Shown piece after piece: positions 1 through 7,277 of a stretch of DNA of 8,605 bases; the stretch's first letter is position 1; every line of letters begins with the position of its first letter. The notes beneath the pieces were generated by a model, which was not told the origin of the DNA, did no database searches, and saw only the letters and a program-made list of their open reading frames with translations. A program made the translations under genes and the position numbers. The DNA lies in assembly GCA_028701635.1 (NCBI GenBank), contig JAQVQJ010000048.1:1-8605 (forward strand), given 5' to 3'. The stretch comes from Clostridia bacterium (lineage in GTDB: Bacteria; Bacillota_A; Clostridia; Christensenellales; UBA1242).

Positions 1-1042
1 CAAAATACAATAAATATGTATTGTCTTCGGTTAAAACATCTTCCCCATTTCCCCTTACAACTTCGGCAGACAATTCTCGAATATAATCTACTGAATCCAT
101 TTGAATTTTTTGTGTAAAAATATTTCCTAAATAATTAAGATAGTTTTCTTGTATGCTCGCTTGCATGCTATGAGTTCCACTTTGCTCTAAATAAAAACCA
201 AAGGAATAATAATATTTCTCGTCGGCTTCAAAACTACTTTGTGTTCCATTTATTAAAATAATATTAGAGGATAAAATAAAATCTAATCCCCTATTTTCTA
301 AACTCTTCTTTGAAGATATTAAAGCCGTATAAATCTCAAAACTTCCATCTGCTTTTTGCCCTGACTTAAATTCATTAACTTCGATATTGTTAGTGTCAAA
401 TATATGTAATTCAAATTCTTCATAATCTTCTACAAAAATTGTGCATATCTTTGTTATGTCTTCATTTTCATTACACTTCGCGCTAATAGTTAAATTAGTT
501 TCCCCTGCGCAAAGTGGAAGAATGCAATAATTTTTATTTGGAGAATAAATGAAATTTTCCTCACATTCGCCATCTTCGTTAAATATAATTAGGTTTTCAT
601 TTACATACTCAATATAAATTTCTTCTGTTGTATCAATTGGCTCAAAGTTTATAATAAAAGGAATCTCTTTTCCATTATTTAATAAGTAGATATTTTCAGG
701 AAAATATATGGCTTCTAAAAATTTAATAACTTCTTGGTCATTTGAAATTTCATTGTCACCTTGTTCATCAATTGCGTCTTCATTATTTTGCTCATCATCT
801 GTTAGTTCACCGCTTGTGTCATCTATAATTTCATCATTGGTTTGTTCATCGTTTGTATAATCACCATTTGGCGTATTTTCACTTGTTTGTTCTGTGTCTT
901 CGTTTTCTTCTTCATTTTCCTCTGCTTCAATCAGTGTAGAATTATCTTCTACTCTTTCTGTGCAACCAGAGGACAAAAGAAAAACACCAGTAAAAGTGAT
1001 AATAATAAAAAAGATCATAAATAGTCTTTTCAAAATTTTCAC
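1..1042 (-). CDS. Surface lipoprotein with acidic linker and Ig-like region, C-terminus cut by window edge
   Basis: The minus-strand frame is open from a GTG at 1042 to the left edge (347 complete codons, no stop), so the C-terminus is missing. The N-terminus is a lipoprotein signal: Lys/Arg at residues 2-6, a hydrophobic core at 7-23 and a lipobox ending S-S-G-C with the lipidated Cys at 27. Residues about 28-95 form a low-complexity linker very rich in Asp, Glu, Asn and Thr, a typical spacer lifting a domain off the membrane. From about 97 the sequence becomes beta-rich; residues 105-185, with a G-E-T-N-L-T-I-S stretch, resemble a bacterial Ig-like (BIG2-type) fold, which is inference. Five Cys lie in that region. 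There is no Shine-Dalgarno sequence before the GTG. An in-frame TTG at 1033, giving an M-K-R-L-F start like the other lipoprotein here, is an alternative. Function is unknown; export and anchoring are well supported. Confidence 0.85.
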   Translation of the reverse strand, partial: MKILKRLFMIFFIIITFTGVFLLSSGCTERVEDNSTLIEAEENEEENEDTEQTSENTPNGDYTNDEQTNDEIIDDTSGELTDDEQNNEDAIDEQGDNEISNDQEVIKFLEAIYFPENIYLLNNGKEIPFIINFEPIDTTEEIYIEYVNENLIIFNEDGECEENFIYSPNKNYCILPLCAGETNLTISAKCNENEDITKICTIFVEDYEEFELHIFDTNNIEVNEFKSGQKADGSFEIYTALISSKKSLENRGLDFILSSNIILINGTQSSFEADEKYYYSFGFYLEQSGTHSMQASIQENYLNYLGNIFTQKIQMDSVDYIRELSAEVVRGNGEDVLTEDNTYLLYF

Positions 1043-1048
1043 TTAGTC

Positions 1049-1077
1049 ATTATGGTATAAAATTCGACAAAAATCAA
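1049..1077 (-). promoter_or_regulatory. Sigma-A-type promoter of the left-edge lipoprotein gene, apparently leaderless
   Basis: On the minus strand, TTGATT (-35, 1077-1072) and CATAAT (-10, 1054-1049, 5 of 6 to consensus) are separated by exactly 17 bp. Seven bases past the -10 is position 1042, the G of the proposed GTG start, so the transcript would start at or next to the codon. The veg stop lies upstream at 1125, so this promoter would make the lipoprotein gene independent of veg. Confidence 0.55.
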
Positions 1078-1124
1078 GTTTTTTAGCTATTTTAAACAAA
1101 AAAGTTAAATTTAATTAAAAACTT

Positions 1125-1373
1125 TTATGCCCCTGAAATGCGAGTAATTTCAACATCGCCACAAAGAACGTCAAAATAGGAAAATGTTTGTATGTTTTGT
1201 TGATTTGTTTCATCAACTTTAACAGTAAAAACACTAGGGTAAACATTATCAATTATTGCGCTAAATTTATCTATCTTTTTTCTACCACGATTTATCGCCA
1301 TAGAAATATTCAATCCTCTAAGATCTCTAATCTTATCCTTTATCTCTTCAAGGTTAATACTTCTTCTTTTCAT
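1125..1373 (-). CDS. veg: Veg family protein (DUF1021)
   Basis: This is a small basic protein of 82 residues from the ATG at 1373. It matches the Veg family of Bacillota: an N-terminal helix (residues about 6-17), then a beta-rich core with the signature G-R-K-K, then Y-P-S-V-F near residues 45-49, then F-S-Y-x-D-V-L and a V-E-I-T end. Bacillus subtilis Veg is about 86 residues with the same Y-P-S-V-F and S-Y-x-D-I-L blocks. In B. subtilis it has been linked to biofilm matrix gene expression and to spore germination; its biochemical activity is unclear. A GTG at 1379 would add two residues, but that GTG is part of the ribosome binding site, so the ATG is preferred. It lies 44 bp downstream of uppP on the same strand and is probably cotranscribed with it. 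Identity is well supported by motifs and length. Confidence 0.88.
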   Translation of the reverse strand: MKRRSINLEEIKDKIRDLRGLNISMAINRGRKKIDKFSAIIDNVYPSVFTVKVDETNQQNIQTFSYFDVLCGDVEITRISGA

Positions 1374-1376
1374 AAA

Positions 1377-1385
1377 CACCTCTCT
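1377..1385 (-). promoter_or_regulatory. Ribosome binding site deciding the veg start
   Basis: Read on the minus strand this is AGAGAGGTG, a good match to the anti-Shine-Dalgarno complement. Its AGAGG core lies 5 bases before the ATG at 1373. The GTG inside it could be taken as an earlier start, but the spacing favours the downstream ATG. Confidence 0.65.
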
Positions 1386-1417
1386 ATATTTATTGACAAT
1401 AAATCATTAATGTAAAC

Positions 1418-2194
1418 TTAAATGATAAAAAATGACACTATTGCTATTGCAAATAGATAAATCGAAAACCAATAATACTTTGCTTTTCCCATAACTTTTA
1501 GCATAATTCTTATAGAAAAGATTCCAACAATAAACGCAGTTAAAAAGGAAACTATTAGGGGAGCAATCATAATGTTTGTCGCAATTCCAGAAATATCTGT
1601 GAAAATTAATTCATAGATTAGTGAACCGATAATAATAGGAATGCTCATAATAAAAGAAAATCTTGTCGTTTCCTTTCTTTGTTCTCCAGACAATAAGCCC
1701 GTGCAAATAGTTGTTCCTGCACGAGAAATACCCGGAATTACTGCAAGTCCTTGTGCAAATCCCATTAATAAAGATGATCCTTTTTTCATTTCTCTAACCT
1801 TTTGTTCTTCTTTCTTTTTTCCTAAAATAAGATAGGTTAAAAGCAAAAGCATCGCAGTAAACAAGAAGCCAAAGGGTAATAGTTTAGAATTTTCAAAAAA
1901 GTTATTTAGATAAGTCTTTAAGAAAACGACAATTAGAATTGTTGGTATTGTGGCTATATATAAATTAACAGCTTCTTTGGAAAATGGGTGTTTTATTAAC
2001 TCCCAAATATATTTTCTAAATGTAAAAATTATAGCAAACAATGTGGCAAAATGAAGTAGCACACTGATTAACATAATATCGTTTTGTAAACCAAAAACTT
2101 TACCAACCAATGTTAGATGTCCACTGCTTGAAATTGGTAAGAATTCGGCGATTCCTTGTATTAAACCTAATATAAAAGCTATTAATAAACTCAT
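1418..2194 (-). CDS. uppP: Undecaprenyl-diphosphatase (UppP/BacA family)
   Basis: This integral membrane enzyme of 258 residues dephosphorylates undecaprenyl pyrophosphate to the monophosphate, recycling the lipid carrier for peptidoglycan and other wall polymers; extra copies confer bacitracin resistance in known systems. Both family signatures are intact. The first is Q-G-I-A-E-F-L-P-I-S-S-S-G-H at 13-26, with Q13, E17 and H26 at the catalytic positions (Q replaces the first Glu of the E. coli form, as is common). The second is P-G-I-S-R-A-G-T-T at 154-162, with S157 and R158. About seven or eight hydrophobic segments fit the family, and the length is slightly below the usual 265-275. The ATG at 2194 follows an in-frame stop only four codons upstream. 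The best Shine-Dalgarno-like AGGGAG is 15 bases away, which is long. It is divergent from ychF and 44 bp upstream of veg. Confidence 0.95.
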   Translation of the reverse strand: MSLLIAFILGLIQGIAEFLPISSSGHLTLVGKVFGLQNDIMLISVLLHFATLFAIIFTFRKYIWELIKHPFSKEAVNLYIATIPTILIVVFLKTYLNNFFENSKLLPFGFLFTAMLLLLTYLILGKKKEEQKVREMKKGSSLLMGFAQGLAVIPGISRAGTTICTGLLSGEQRKETTRFSFIMSIPIIIGSLIYELIFTDISGIATNIMIAPLIVSFLTAFIVGIFSIRIMLKVMGKAKYYWFSIYLFAIAIVSFFII

Positions 2195-2199
2195 TTCTC

Positions 2200-2228
2200 T
2201 TGCAATTTACTCCCTTCTGTTATATTCT
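2200..2228 (+). promoter_or_regulatory. Candidate ychF promoter
   Basis: TTGCAA (2200-2205) and TATTCT (2223-2228) are 17 bp apart in the divergent uppP-ychF intergenic region, leaving a leader of about 35 bases before ychF. Each hexamer matches consensus at only four positions, and the region is A+T-rich throughout, so this is a tentative call. No convincing promoter for uppP was found on the other strand. Confidence 0.3.
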
Positions 2229-2270
2229 ATGTATATTGATTTTAATTTATTTGACTAGTTTAGGAGAGAT

Positions 2271-3365
2271 ATGAAGATTGGAGTTATAGGATTACCAAAT
2301 GTTGGGAAAAGCACACTTTTTAATGCAATAACAAACGCAGGAGCAGAAAGCGCTAATTATCCTTTCTGTACGATAGAACCCAACGTTGGTGTTGTAGATG
2401 TTAAAGATGAGAGATTAGATGTCTTAGGGAAGTTATATAACACTCAAAAAATTACACCCGCATCGATAGAGTTTGTTGATATCGCAGGGTTAGTTGAAGG
2501 AGCAAGTAAAGGCGAAGGGCTTGGAAATAAATTTTTAAGTCATATTCGTGAAGTTGATGCAATCGTTCACGTTGTAAGATGCTTTGATAATGAAAACATT
2601 ATACACGTAAGTGGAAAAGTTGATCCGGAAAGAGATATCGGCGTTATTAATCTTGAATTAATTCTATCCGACCTTGAAACTGTAAGCAAGCGATACGAAA
2701 AAGCTAGTAAATTAGCAAAGATTGGGGATAAAGAAGCCGCGGCAGAATTTGAAGTTTTATTAAAAATAAAGCCAATGTTAGAAGTTGCTAGATCTGCCCG
2801 TTCTGTTGAACTATCCAAGGAAGAAAAACAAATTTTAGATTCCTTCTTTTTGCTTTCTACCAAACCAATTATTTATGTTGCAAATGTAGGCGAAAATGAT
2901 ATAGGGAACGAAAACGAAAACAAGTATGTGAAAATTGTAAAAGAAATTGCAAGGGAAGAGGGGGCAGAGGTTATTGCACTTTCGGCAAGAATTGAGGAGG
3001 AATTATCTGCATTACCAGAAGAAGATAGACAAATTTTTAAAGAAGAATTAGGTATTAAACAAGGCGGTCTAGAAAAACTAGTTATTGCCAGTTATTCCCT
3101 TCTTGGATTAATGAGTTTCTTAACAGCAGGAGAAAAAGAAGTTCGTGCTTGGACAATAAAAAAAGAGACAAAAGCCCCACAGGCAGCGGGCAAAATTCAT
3201 ACCGATTTTGAAAAAGGTTTCATTAAAGCTGATGTTGTTAAATATAAAGACCTTATAGAATGTGGCTCATATAATGTTGCAAAAGAAAAAGGCAAAGTTC
3301 GCATTGAGGGAAAAGAATATATTGTTCAAGATGGCGACATAATGCTGTTTAGGTTTAATGTTTAA
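2271..3365 (+). CDS. ychF: Redox-regulated ATPase YchF (Obg-like OLA1 family)
   Basis: This is a full-length 364-residue member of the universally conserved YchF/OLA1 subfamily of TRAFAC P-loop NTPases, which bind ATP in preference to GTP, associate with ribosomes and have been linked to oxidative stress responses. The P-loop G-L-P-N-V-G-K-S-T is at 7-15, the Y-P-F-C-T-I-E-P-N block at 30-38 and the Walker B/switch II D-I-A-G-L-V-E-G at 70-77. The G4 motif is N-V-G-E at 205-208 instead of the GTPase N-K-x-D, which is the family hallmark behind ATP preference. A helical coiled-coil insertion lies at about 130-190 and a TGS-like domain at about 280-364, with the conserved R-A-W-T-I and H-T-D-F-E-K-G-F-I-K-A segments. 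The start is fixed by AGGAGAG at 2262-2268. It is the only plus-strand gene in the window, divergent from uppP and convergent with leuS. Confidence 0.97.
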   Translation: MKIGVIGLPNVGKSTLFNAITNAGAESANYPFCTIEPNVGVVDVKDERLDVLGKLYNTQKITPASIEFVDIAGLVEGASKGEGLGNKFLSHIREVDAIVHVVRCFDNENIIHVSGKVDPERDIGVINLELILSDLETVSKRYEKASKLAKIGDKEAAAEFEVLLKIKPMLEVARSARSVELSKEEKQILDSFFLLSTKPIIYVANVGENDIGNENENKYVKIVKEIAREEGAEVIALSARIEEELSALPEEDRQIFKEELGIKQGGLEKLVIASYSLLGLMSFLTAGEKEVRAWTIKKETKAPQAAGKIHTDFEKGFIKADVVKYKDLIECGSYNVAKEKGKVRIEGKEYIVQDGDIMLFRFNV

Positions 3366-3402
3366 AATATTTGTGTTTCATCTTAAAAAGATTAATTTAT
3401 GT

Positions 3403-3432
3403 AAAAAGAACAGGCATTGCCTGTTTTTTTTT
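3403..3432. terminator. Bidirectional intrinsic terminator between ychF and leuS
   Basis: AACAGGC (3409-3415) and GCCTGTT (3419-3425) form a perfect 7-bp stem with a 3-base loop. The stem extends outward through a G-T pair and A-T pairs (3403-3408 with 3426-3431). On the plus strand a run of ten T ends ychF transcription. On the minus strand the A run at 3403-3407 gives a T tract just after the leuS stop at 3434-3436. It therefore serves both convergent genes. Confidence 0.92.
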
Positions 3433-3433
3433 G

Positions 3434-5851
3434 TTAAATAATAATATTAATAATTTTATTTGAAATATAAATAATTTTTTTAATCGGACCTGTTAAATAT
3501 TTGGAGATATTTTCATCTTTTTTTATTAGTTCAATAATTTCTTCTTGCGTTGCATCTGTTGAAATTTCAATAAGCCCTCTCATTTTTCCTGAAAATTGAA
3601 CTGGCAAGTTTATTTTATTTTTAATCAATGCTTTTTCATCAACTTTAGGCCATACTTGGTCTTTTAATGCAGGTTTATACCCTTGTTTCTCCCAAATTTC
3701 TTCAGTTACATGTGGAGCAAAAGGACTCATGATTAATAATAGCGACTTATAGTCTCCATGGCTTAATTTTCCAACTTTATAAATCTCATTTGTTAATGTC
3801 ATTAAGGCTGCAACAGAAGTATTAAATTTAATATTGTCTATATCATTAGTAATTTTTTTAATTGCAAAATTAACTTCATATGCAAGATCTTTGGATATAC
3901 CATCTCCATCAACAAGCATATCTTGCATTCCCCAAACCCTATTAACAAGTTTAAAGCATGCTTTTACACCGTTATCATTCCAAGCAACGGTATCAAAATA
4001 ATCTCCAATAAAAGCTTCCCAAAGTCTTAAAGAATCTGCTCCATATTCCGCTATAACTTCCCTAGGGTCAACTACATTTCCCAAACTCTTACTCATTTTT
4101 TGATTATTTGCACCTAAAATCATACCCTGAGAAATTCTGGTTTCAAATGGTTCATTTACTGGACTTATTCCAATATCATAGAAAAACTTATTCCAAAATC
4201 TAGCGAACAAAAGATGTCTTGTGGTATGCTCATTTCCACCATTATAAACATTTACAGGTAACCAAGCCTTCAAAGCTTCTTTACTTGCAAATTCTTTATC
4301 ATTATGCGGATCGCAATAGCGCATAAAATACCAACTGCTTCCTGCCCAGCCTGGCATTGTATCAGTTTCTCTTCTTGCTGGTTTTCCACAACTAGGGCAA
4401 TTTACATTAACCCAATCTGTGATTAATGAAAGTGGAGATTCTCCATCTTTCGTTGGTTCATAACTATCAACAATAGGAAGGGTGATAGGTAAATCCTTTT
4501 CAGGTACAGGAACCCAACCACAATGTTGACATTTAATCATTGGGATTGGCTCTCCCCAATACCTTTGACGAGAAAAAATCCAATCTCTCATTTTAAAATT
4601 CTTTTGTCTTTTAGCAATTCCTAGTTTAACTAACTTTTCTGTAATTTCTTCTTTTGCCTTTTCAACAGTCAATCCTGTAAATTCAGCAGAGTTTATTAAT
4701 TTTGCTCCCGTTCCAAGATAATCCTGTTTTTCAAACGCACACTTATCCACATCTCTTCCACTAATAACTTGCATCATAGGAATTTTATATTCCATTGCAA
4801 ATTCAAAATCTCGTTGATCGTGAGATGGAACAGCCATAACCGCTCCCGTTCCATAGTTTGCTAAAACAAAATCCCCAATAAATATAGGAACTTCTTTATT
4901 GTTTACAGGATTTATCGCTGTAATGCCTTTAAGAATGCAACCTGTCTTTTCTTTTAGCATTTCCTGTCTTTCAAATTCACTCTTTTTTGCAGATTGCTTT
5001 ATATATTTTTCAACTTCATCCCAATTTTCTATTTTATCTTTTAATTCTTTTACTATCTGCCCTTCTGGCGCAAAGACCATAAAAGTTATACCATAAATAG
5101 TTTCAATACAAGTTGTATAAACCTCAAAAGTTCCACCTTGTTTTATCTTAAAAGCAACCTGTATTCCTTCGCTCTTTCCAATCCAATTTTTTTGACTTGT
5201 TTTAATATGTTCCATATATTTTGTTTGATCCAAGTCATCTGCCAATCTTTCGGCATACTCTGTCATTTTCAATATCCATTGACTTTTTGGCTTCTGTATA
5301 GTTTCTTTTCCACACTGGCAACATTTACCATCTTCAACTTCTTCATTAGAAAGTACTCCACAATTATCGCACCAATTAACCATTGCTTGTCTTTTCTCGG
5401 CTAGCCCATGTTTCCAAAATTGCAAAAATAACCATTGTGTCCATTTGTAATAGCTAGGATCACATGTATTTATTTCTCTTGACCAATCAAAAGAAAGCCC
5501 AACCATTTTTAATTGTTCTTTAAAAGTTGCTATATTTCTTGCAACTATCTCTTGTGGTAGTTTTTTCTCTTTTATTGCTGTTCTTTCAGCCTCTAATCCA
5601 AATGCATCGCAACCCATAGGAAAAAGAACATTATACCCTTCTAATCTTTTCTTTCTAGCAACTGCATCAAGTGCTCCGTAACTTCTAACATGCCCAACAT
5701 GAAGCCCTTTTCCACTTGGATAAGGAAACTCAATTAATACATAGGCATTTTCTTTTCCTTCAACATGATTTTTTACTTCAAATCTCTTTTCTTTTTCCCA
5801 AATATCCTGCCATTTTTTTTCTATCTTTTTAAAATCATATTCTTTTTCCAT
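3434..5851 (-). CDS. leuS: Leucyl-tRNA synthetase with a divergent editing motif
   Basis: This cytoplasmic class I synthetase of 805 residues, close to the usual Gram-positive length, charges tRNA-Leu. In order it shows the catalytic P-Y-P-S-G-K-G-L-H-V-G-H block (43-54, HIGH motif 51-54), a zinc site (C161, C164, C178, C180), the CP1 editing domain (about 225-415), a second Cys pair set (C441, C444, C485, C488), the K-M-S-K-S motif (585-589) and an anticodon-binding helical domain with P-F-A-P-H-V-T-E-E-I-W. The CP1 block G-T-G-A-V-M-A-V-P with D345 is intact, but the threonine-rich motif T-T-R-P-D-T reads T-T-C-I-E-T (246-251). The usual G-W-D-A-F-G-L-P reads G-C-D-A-F-G-L-E (80-87). It starts 9 bp after the upstream lipoprotein gene. 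The only ribosome-binding candidate, GGAG, overlaps that gene's stop and lies 12 bases from the ATG, suggesting coupled translation. No T-box leader fits in the gap. Confidence 0.97.
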   Translation of the reverse strand: MEKEYDFKKIEKKWQDIWEKEKRFEVKNHVEGKENAYVLIEFPYPSGKGLHVGHVRSYGALDAVARKKRLEGYNVLFPMGCDAFGLEAERTAIKEKKLPQEIVARNIATFKEQLKMVGLSFDWSREINTCDPSYYKWTQWLFLQFWKHGLAEKRQAMVNWCDNCGVLSNEEVEDGKCCQCGKETIQKPKSQWILKMTEYAERLADDLDQTKYMEHIKTSQKNWIGKSEGIQVAFKIKQGGTFEVYTTCIETIYGITFMVFAPEGQIVKELKDKIENWDEVEKYIKQSAKKSEFERQEMLKEKTGCILKGITAINPVNNKEVPIFIGDFVLANYGTGAVMAVPSHDQRDFEFAMEYKIPMMQVISGRDVDKCAFEKQDYLGTGAKLINSAEFTGLTVEKAKEEITEKLVKLGIAKRQKNFKMRDWIFSRQRYWGEPIPMIKCQHCGWVPVPEKDLPITLPIVDSYEPTKDGESPLSLITDWVNVNCPSCGKPARRETDTMPGWAGSSWYFMRYCDPHNDKEFASKEALKAWLPVNVYNGGNEHTTRHLLFARFWNKFFYDIGISPVNEPFETRISQGMILGANNQKMSKSLGNVVDPREVIAEYGADSLRLWEAFIGDYFDTVAWNDNGVKACFKLVNRVWGMQDMLVDGDGISKDLAYEVNFAIKKITNDIDNIKFNTSVAALMTLTNEIYKVGKLSHGDYKSLLLIMSPFAPHVTEEIWEKQGYKPALKDQVWPKVDEKALIKNKINLPVQFSGKMRGLIEISTDATQEEIIELIKKDENISKYLTGPIKKIIYISNKIINIII

Positions 5852-5860
5852 ATGTTTATC

Positions 5861-7243
5861 TTACTCCATTTTTTCCGGCGTTGAGTTGTTTGTTCCTAAA
5901 TCATCTAATGCAATTCTATACATTGCGTAAGTTGTATCGCTTGAATTTGCTTTTGCTAAGAAGTAACAATATTCTCCATCAATATCTAAAATCGTTGTTA
6001 GTGGGGTTAACTCATCGCTAATATCTTCTCTGTTTGGGGTTGTGTCTGTTACATCTATTCTGTATAAATCACTACTTCCAACATAGTATACATATCCATT
6101 TGAGGATAGTAAAATTGAAGATGAAGTAGAAGTACTTAGAGGAGTAAAGGCACTTATATCTTGACTAATCCCTCTTAAATAGAGTTTACTGTCATTGATG
6201 AAAACAACGCCAAGATTTGTTCCATCTTTCTCTCCAACTGCCATAAAAGCAGTAAATGTACTCATTGAATGTCTAGTTTCGCTTCCATTAAAATCCTCTC
6301 CTTCTAGTGTGTTGGAATAATACGATTCTGCGCTTGTATATTTGTTATTTCTAGTATAGAAAAGTTTACCTGCTGTAAGCGAAATTAGTTTAACATCAAT
6401 TGAATATCCTTCTTGAATAGAATAATCTTGATAAATTAAAGTTTCTTCGCCAGCAGCAATGCCAACTTTGTAGACTGAATTTCCTAAATCTATTGTTGAT
6501 TCTGGGTTCTCTGGTTCTGTGTCTTTTGTGTAATAAAAAAAACAATCATTTTCAATAGGATTTACTTCGTTATCTAATATATTTTCTCTTACTGGGAAAA
6601 CTGCGCTAGTAACTTCATCTGCTAGTTCTGTATCTATTCCATCTTCATTAACTTTTATAATTTTTGTTCCTGTATAAACAAGTAGGTAAACTTCTTGGTC
6701 AATCATTGTCATTGAATATTTTGCTGTATCTTCATATTCTTCTGTTTGATAAAATTCTTTTAACCCTGAACCATCTAAATTACAAGAAAAGAATGTTAAA
6801 AGATCATATCTAACACCTGTACTATCGCTTGCAATAGATGGAGATGTAAAGTAAATTTTATCCTTAAATATAAAGATCCCACCATTTTTAAACCCAATAA
6901 CTTTTGACACCATTAATTGAACTTCTTGTAACTCTTGCGTTACCACTGCATCTTCGCCTTCGCCAGTTGTTACTTCAACCATTTTTGCCCTGTAAAGTCC
7001 GCCATAAGTTACTGTTCCTTGAATATTTGAAATAGTGTCTCCAAAATCTTCTTGTTTTTCAATATATCCGTTTGCATAATAAACATAGTCGCCTTTACGA
7101 ACCACAAGTCCACCATTTCCATAAATATTATCTTCATATTCTGGCAATCCAGAAAGTACTATTCCATTCGCTCCACAACCGGATACTATTACTCCTACAA
7201 AAATAAAACATAAAGTTAAAATAGCTAAAAAAATTCTTTTCAT
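5861..7243 (-). CDS. Beta-propeller-like lipoprotein (DUF5050-like)
   Basis: This is a predicted lipoprotein of 460 residues from the ATG at 7243. The signal is M-K-R followed by a hydrophobic core, with lipobox V-S-G-C and Cys at 23. The mature part carries about eight repeated beta-strand cores with aromatic pairs: near residues 50-56 (Y-V-Y-Y), 127-132 (I-Y-F), 172-182, 234-241 (F-F-Y-Y), 291-299 (L-F-Y), 351-358 (L-Y-L), 382-390 (Y-V-Y-Y) and 422-431 (Y-C-Y-F). Several are followed by L-Y-R-I or N-L-D-G-S-G segments. This pattern is typical of DUF5050-type propellers; the family assignment is from memory of the pattern, not a search. A longer frame begins at a TTG at 7285, but its extra codons lie over the promoter and precede the signal peptide, so it was rejected. 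It is followed 9 bp later by leuS. Its role is unknown; it may be a surface binding or sensing protein. Confidence 0.82.
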   Translation of the reverse strand: MKRIFLAILTLCFIFVGVIVSGCGANGIVLSGLPEYEDNIYGNGGLVVRKGDYVYYANGYIEKQEDFGDTISNIQGTVTYGGLYRAKMVEVTTGEGEDAVVTQELQEVQLMVSKVIGFKNGGIFIFKDKIYFTSPSIASDSTGVRYDLLTFFSCNLDGSGLKEFYQTEEYEDTAKYSMTMIDQEVYLLVYTGTKIIKVNEDGIDTELADEVTSAVFPVRENILDNEVNPIENDCFFYYTKDTEPENPESTIDLGNSVYKVGIAAGEETLIYQDYSIQEGYSIDVKLISLTAGKLFYTRNNKYTSAESYYSNTLEGEDFNGSETRHSMSTFTAFMAVGEKDGTNLGVVFINDSKLYLRGISQDISAFTPLSTSTSSSILLSSNGYVYYVGSSDLYRIDVTDTTPNREDISDELTPLTTILDIDGEYCYFLAKANSSDTTYAMYRIALDDLGTNNSTPEKME

Positions 7244-7249
7244 AAAATA

Positions 7250-7277
7250 AATATACCCCTTAATTATAGGGTATATT
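7250..7277. promoter_or_regulatory. Perfect 9-bp inverted repeat overlapping the promoter: operator candidate
   Basis: AATATACCC (7250-7258) and GGGTATATT (7269-7277) are perfect reverse complements with a 10-bp spacer that contains TATAAT on the minus strand (7268-7263). The repeat covers the -10 region of the promoter for the lipoprotein-leuS unit, where a repressor would block RNA polymerase. The predicted start site falls inside the repeat, so the RNA would not carry the full hairpin; this argues for a DNA-binding site rather than an RNA element. The regulator is not identifiable from this window. Confidence 0.5.

Noticed and set aside
1100..1126. Hairpin AAAAGTT/AACTTTT after veg, followed by a short T run on the minus strand
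   Set aside because: The stem has one G-C pair and a 13-base loop and overlaps the veg stop codon; such repeats arise readily in A+T-rich DNA, so it is not called a terminator.
842..1415. Plus-strand open frames at 842-1024 and 1188-1415
   Set aside because: They lie antisense to the lipoprotein and veg genes, have no ribosome binding sites, and translate to Phe/Ile/Asn-rich sequence typical of shadow frames.
2195..2270. Riboswitch or T-box in the uppP-ychF intergenic region
   Set aside because: At 76 bp it is too short, and no specifier-like hairpin, antiterminator or conserved aptamer core was seen.
4899..5404. Plus-strand open frames inside leuS (4899-5096 and 5138-5404)
   Set aside because: Antisense shadows of a well-supported leuS reading frame, with no family features.
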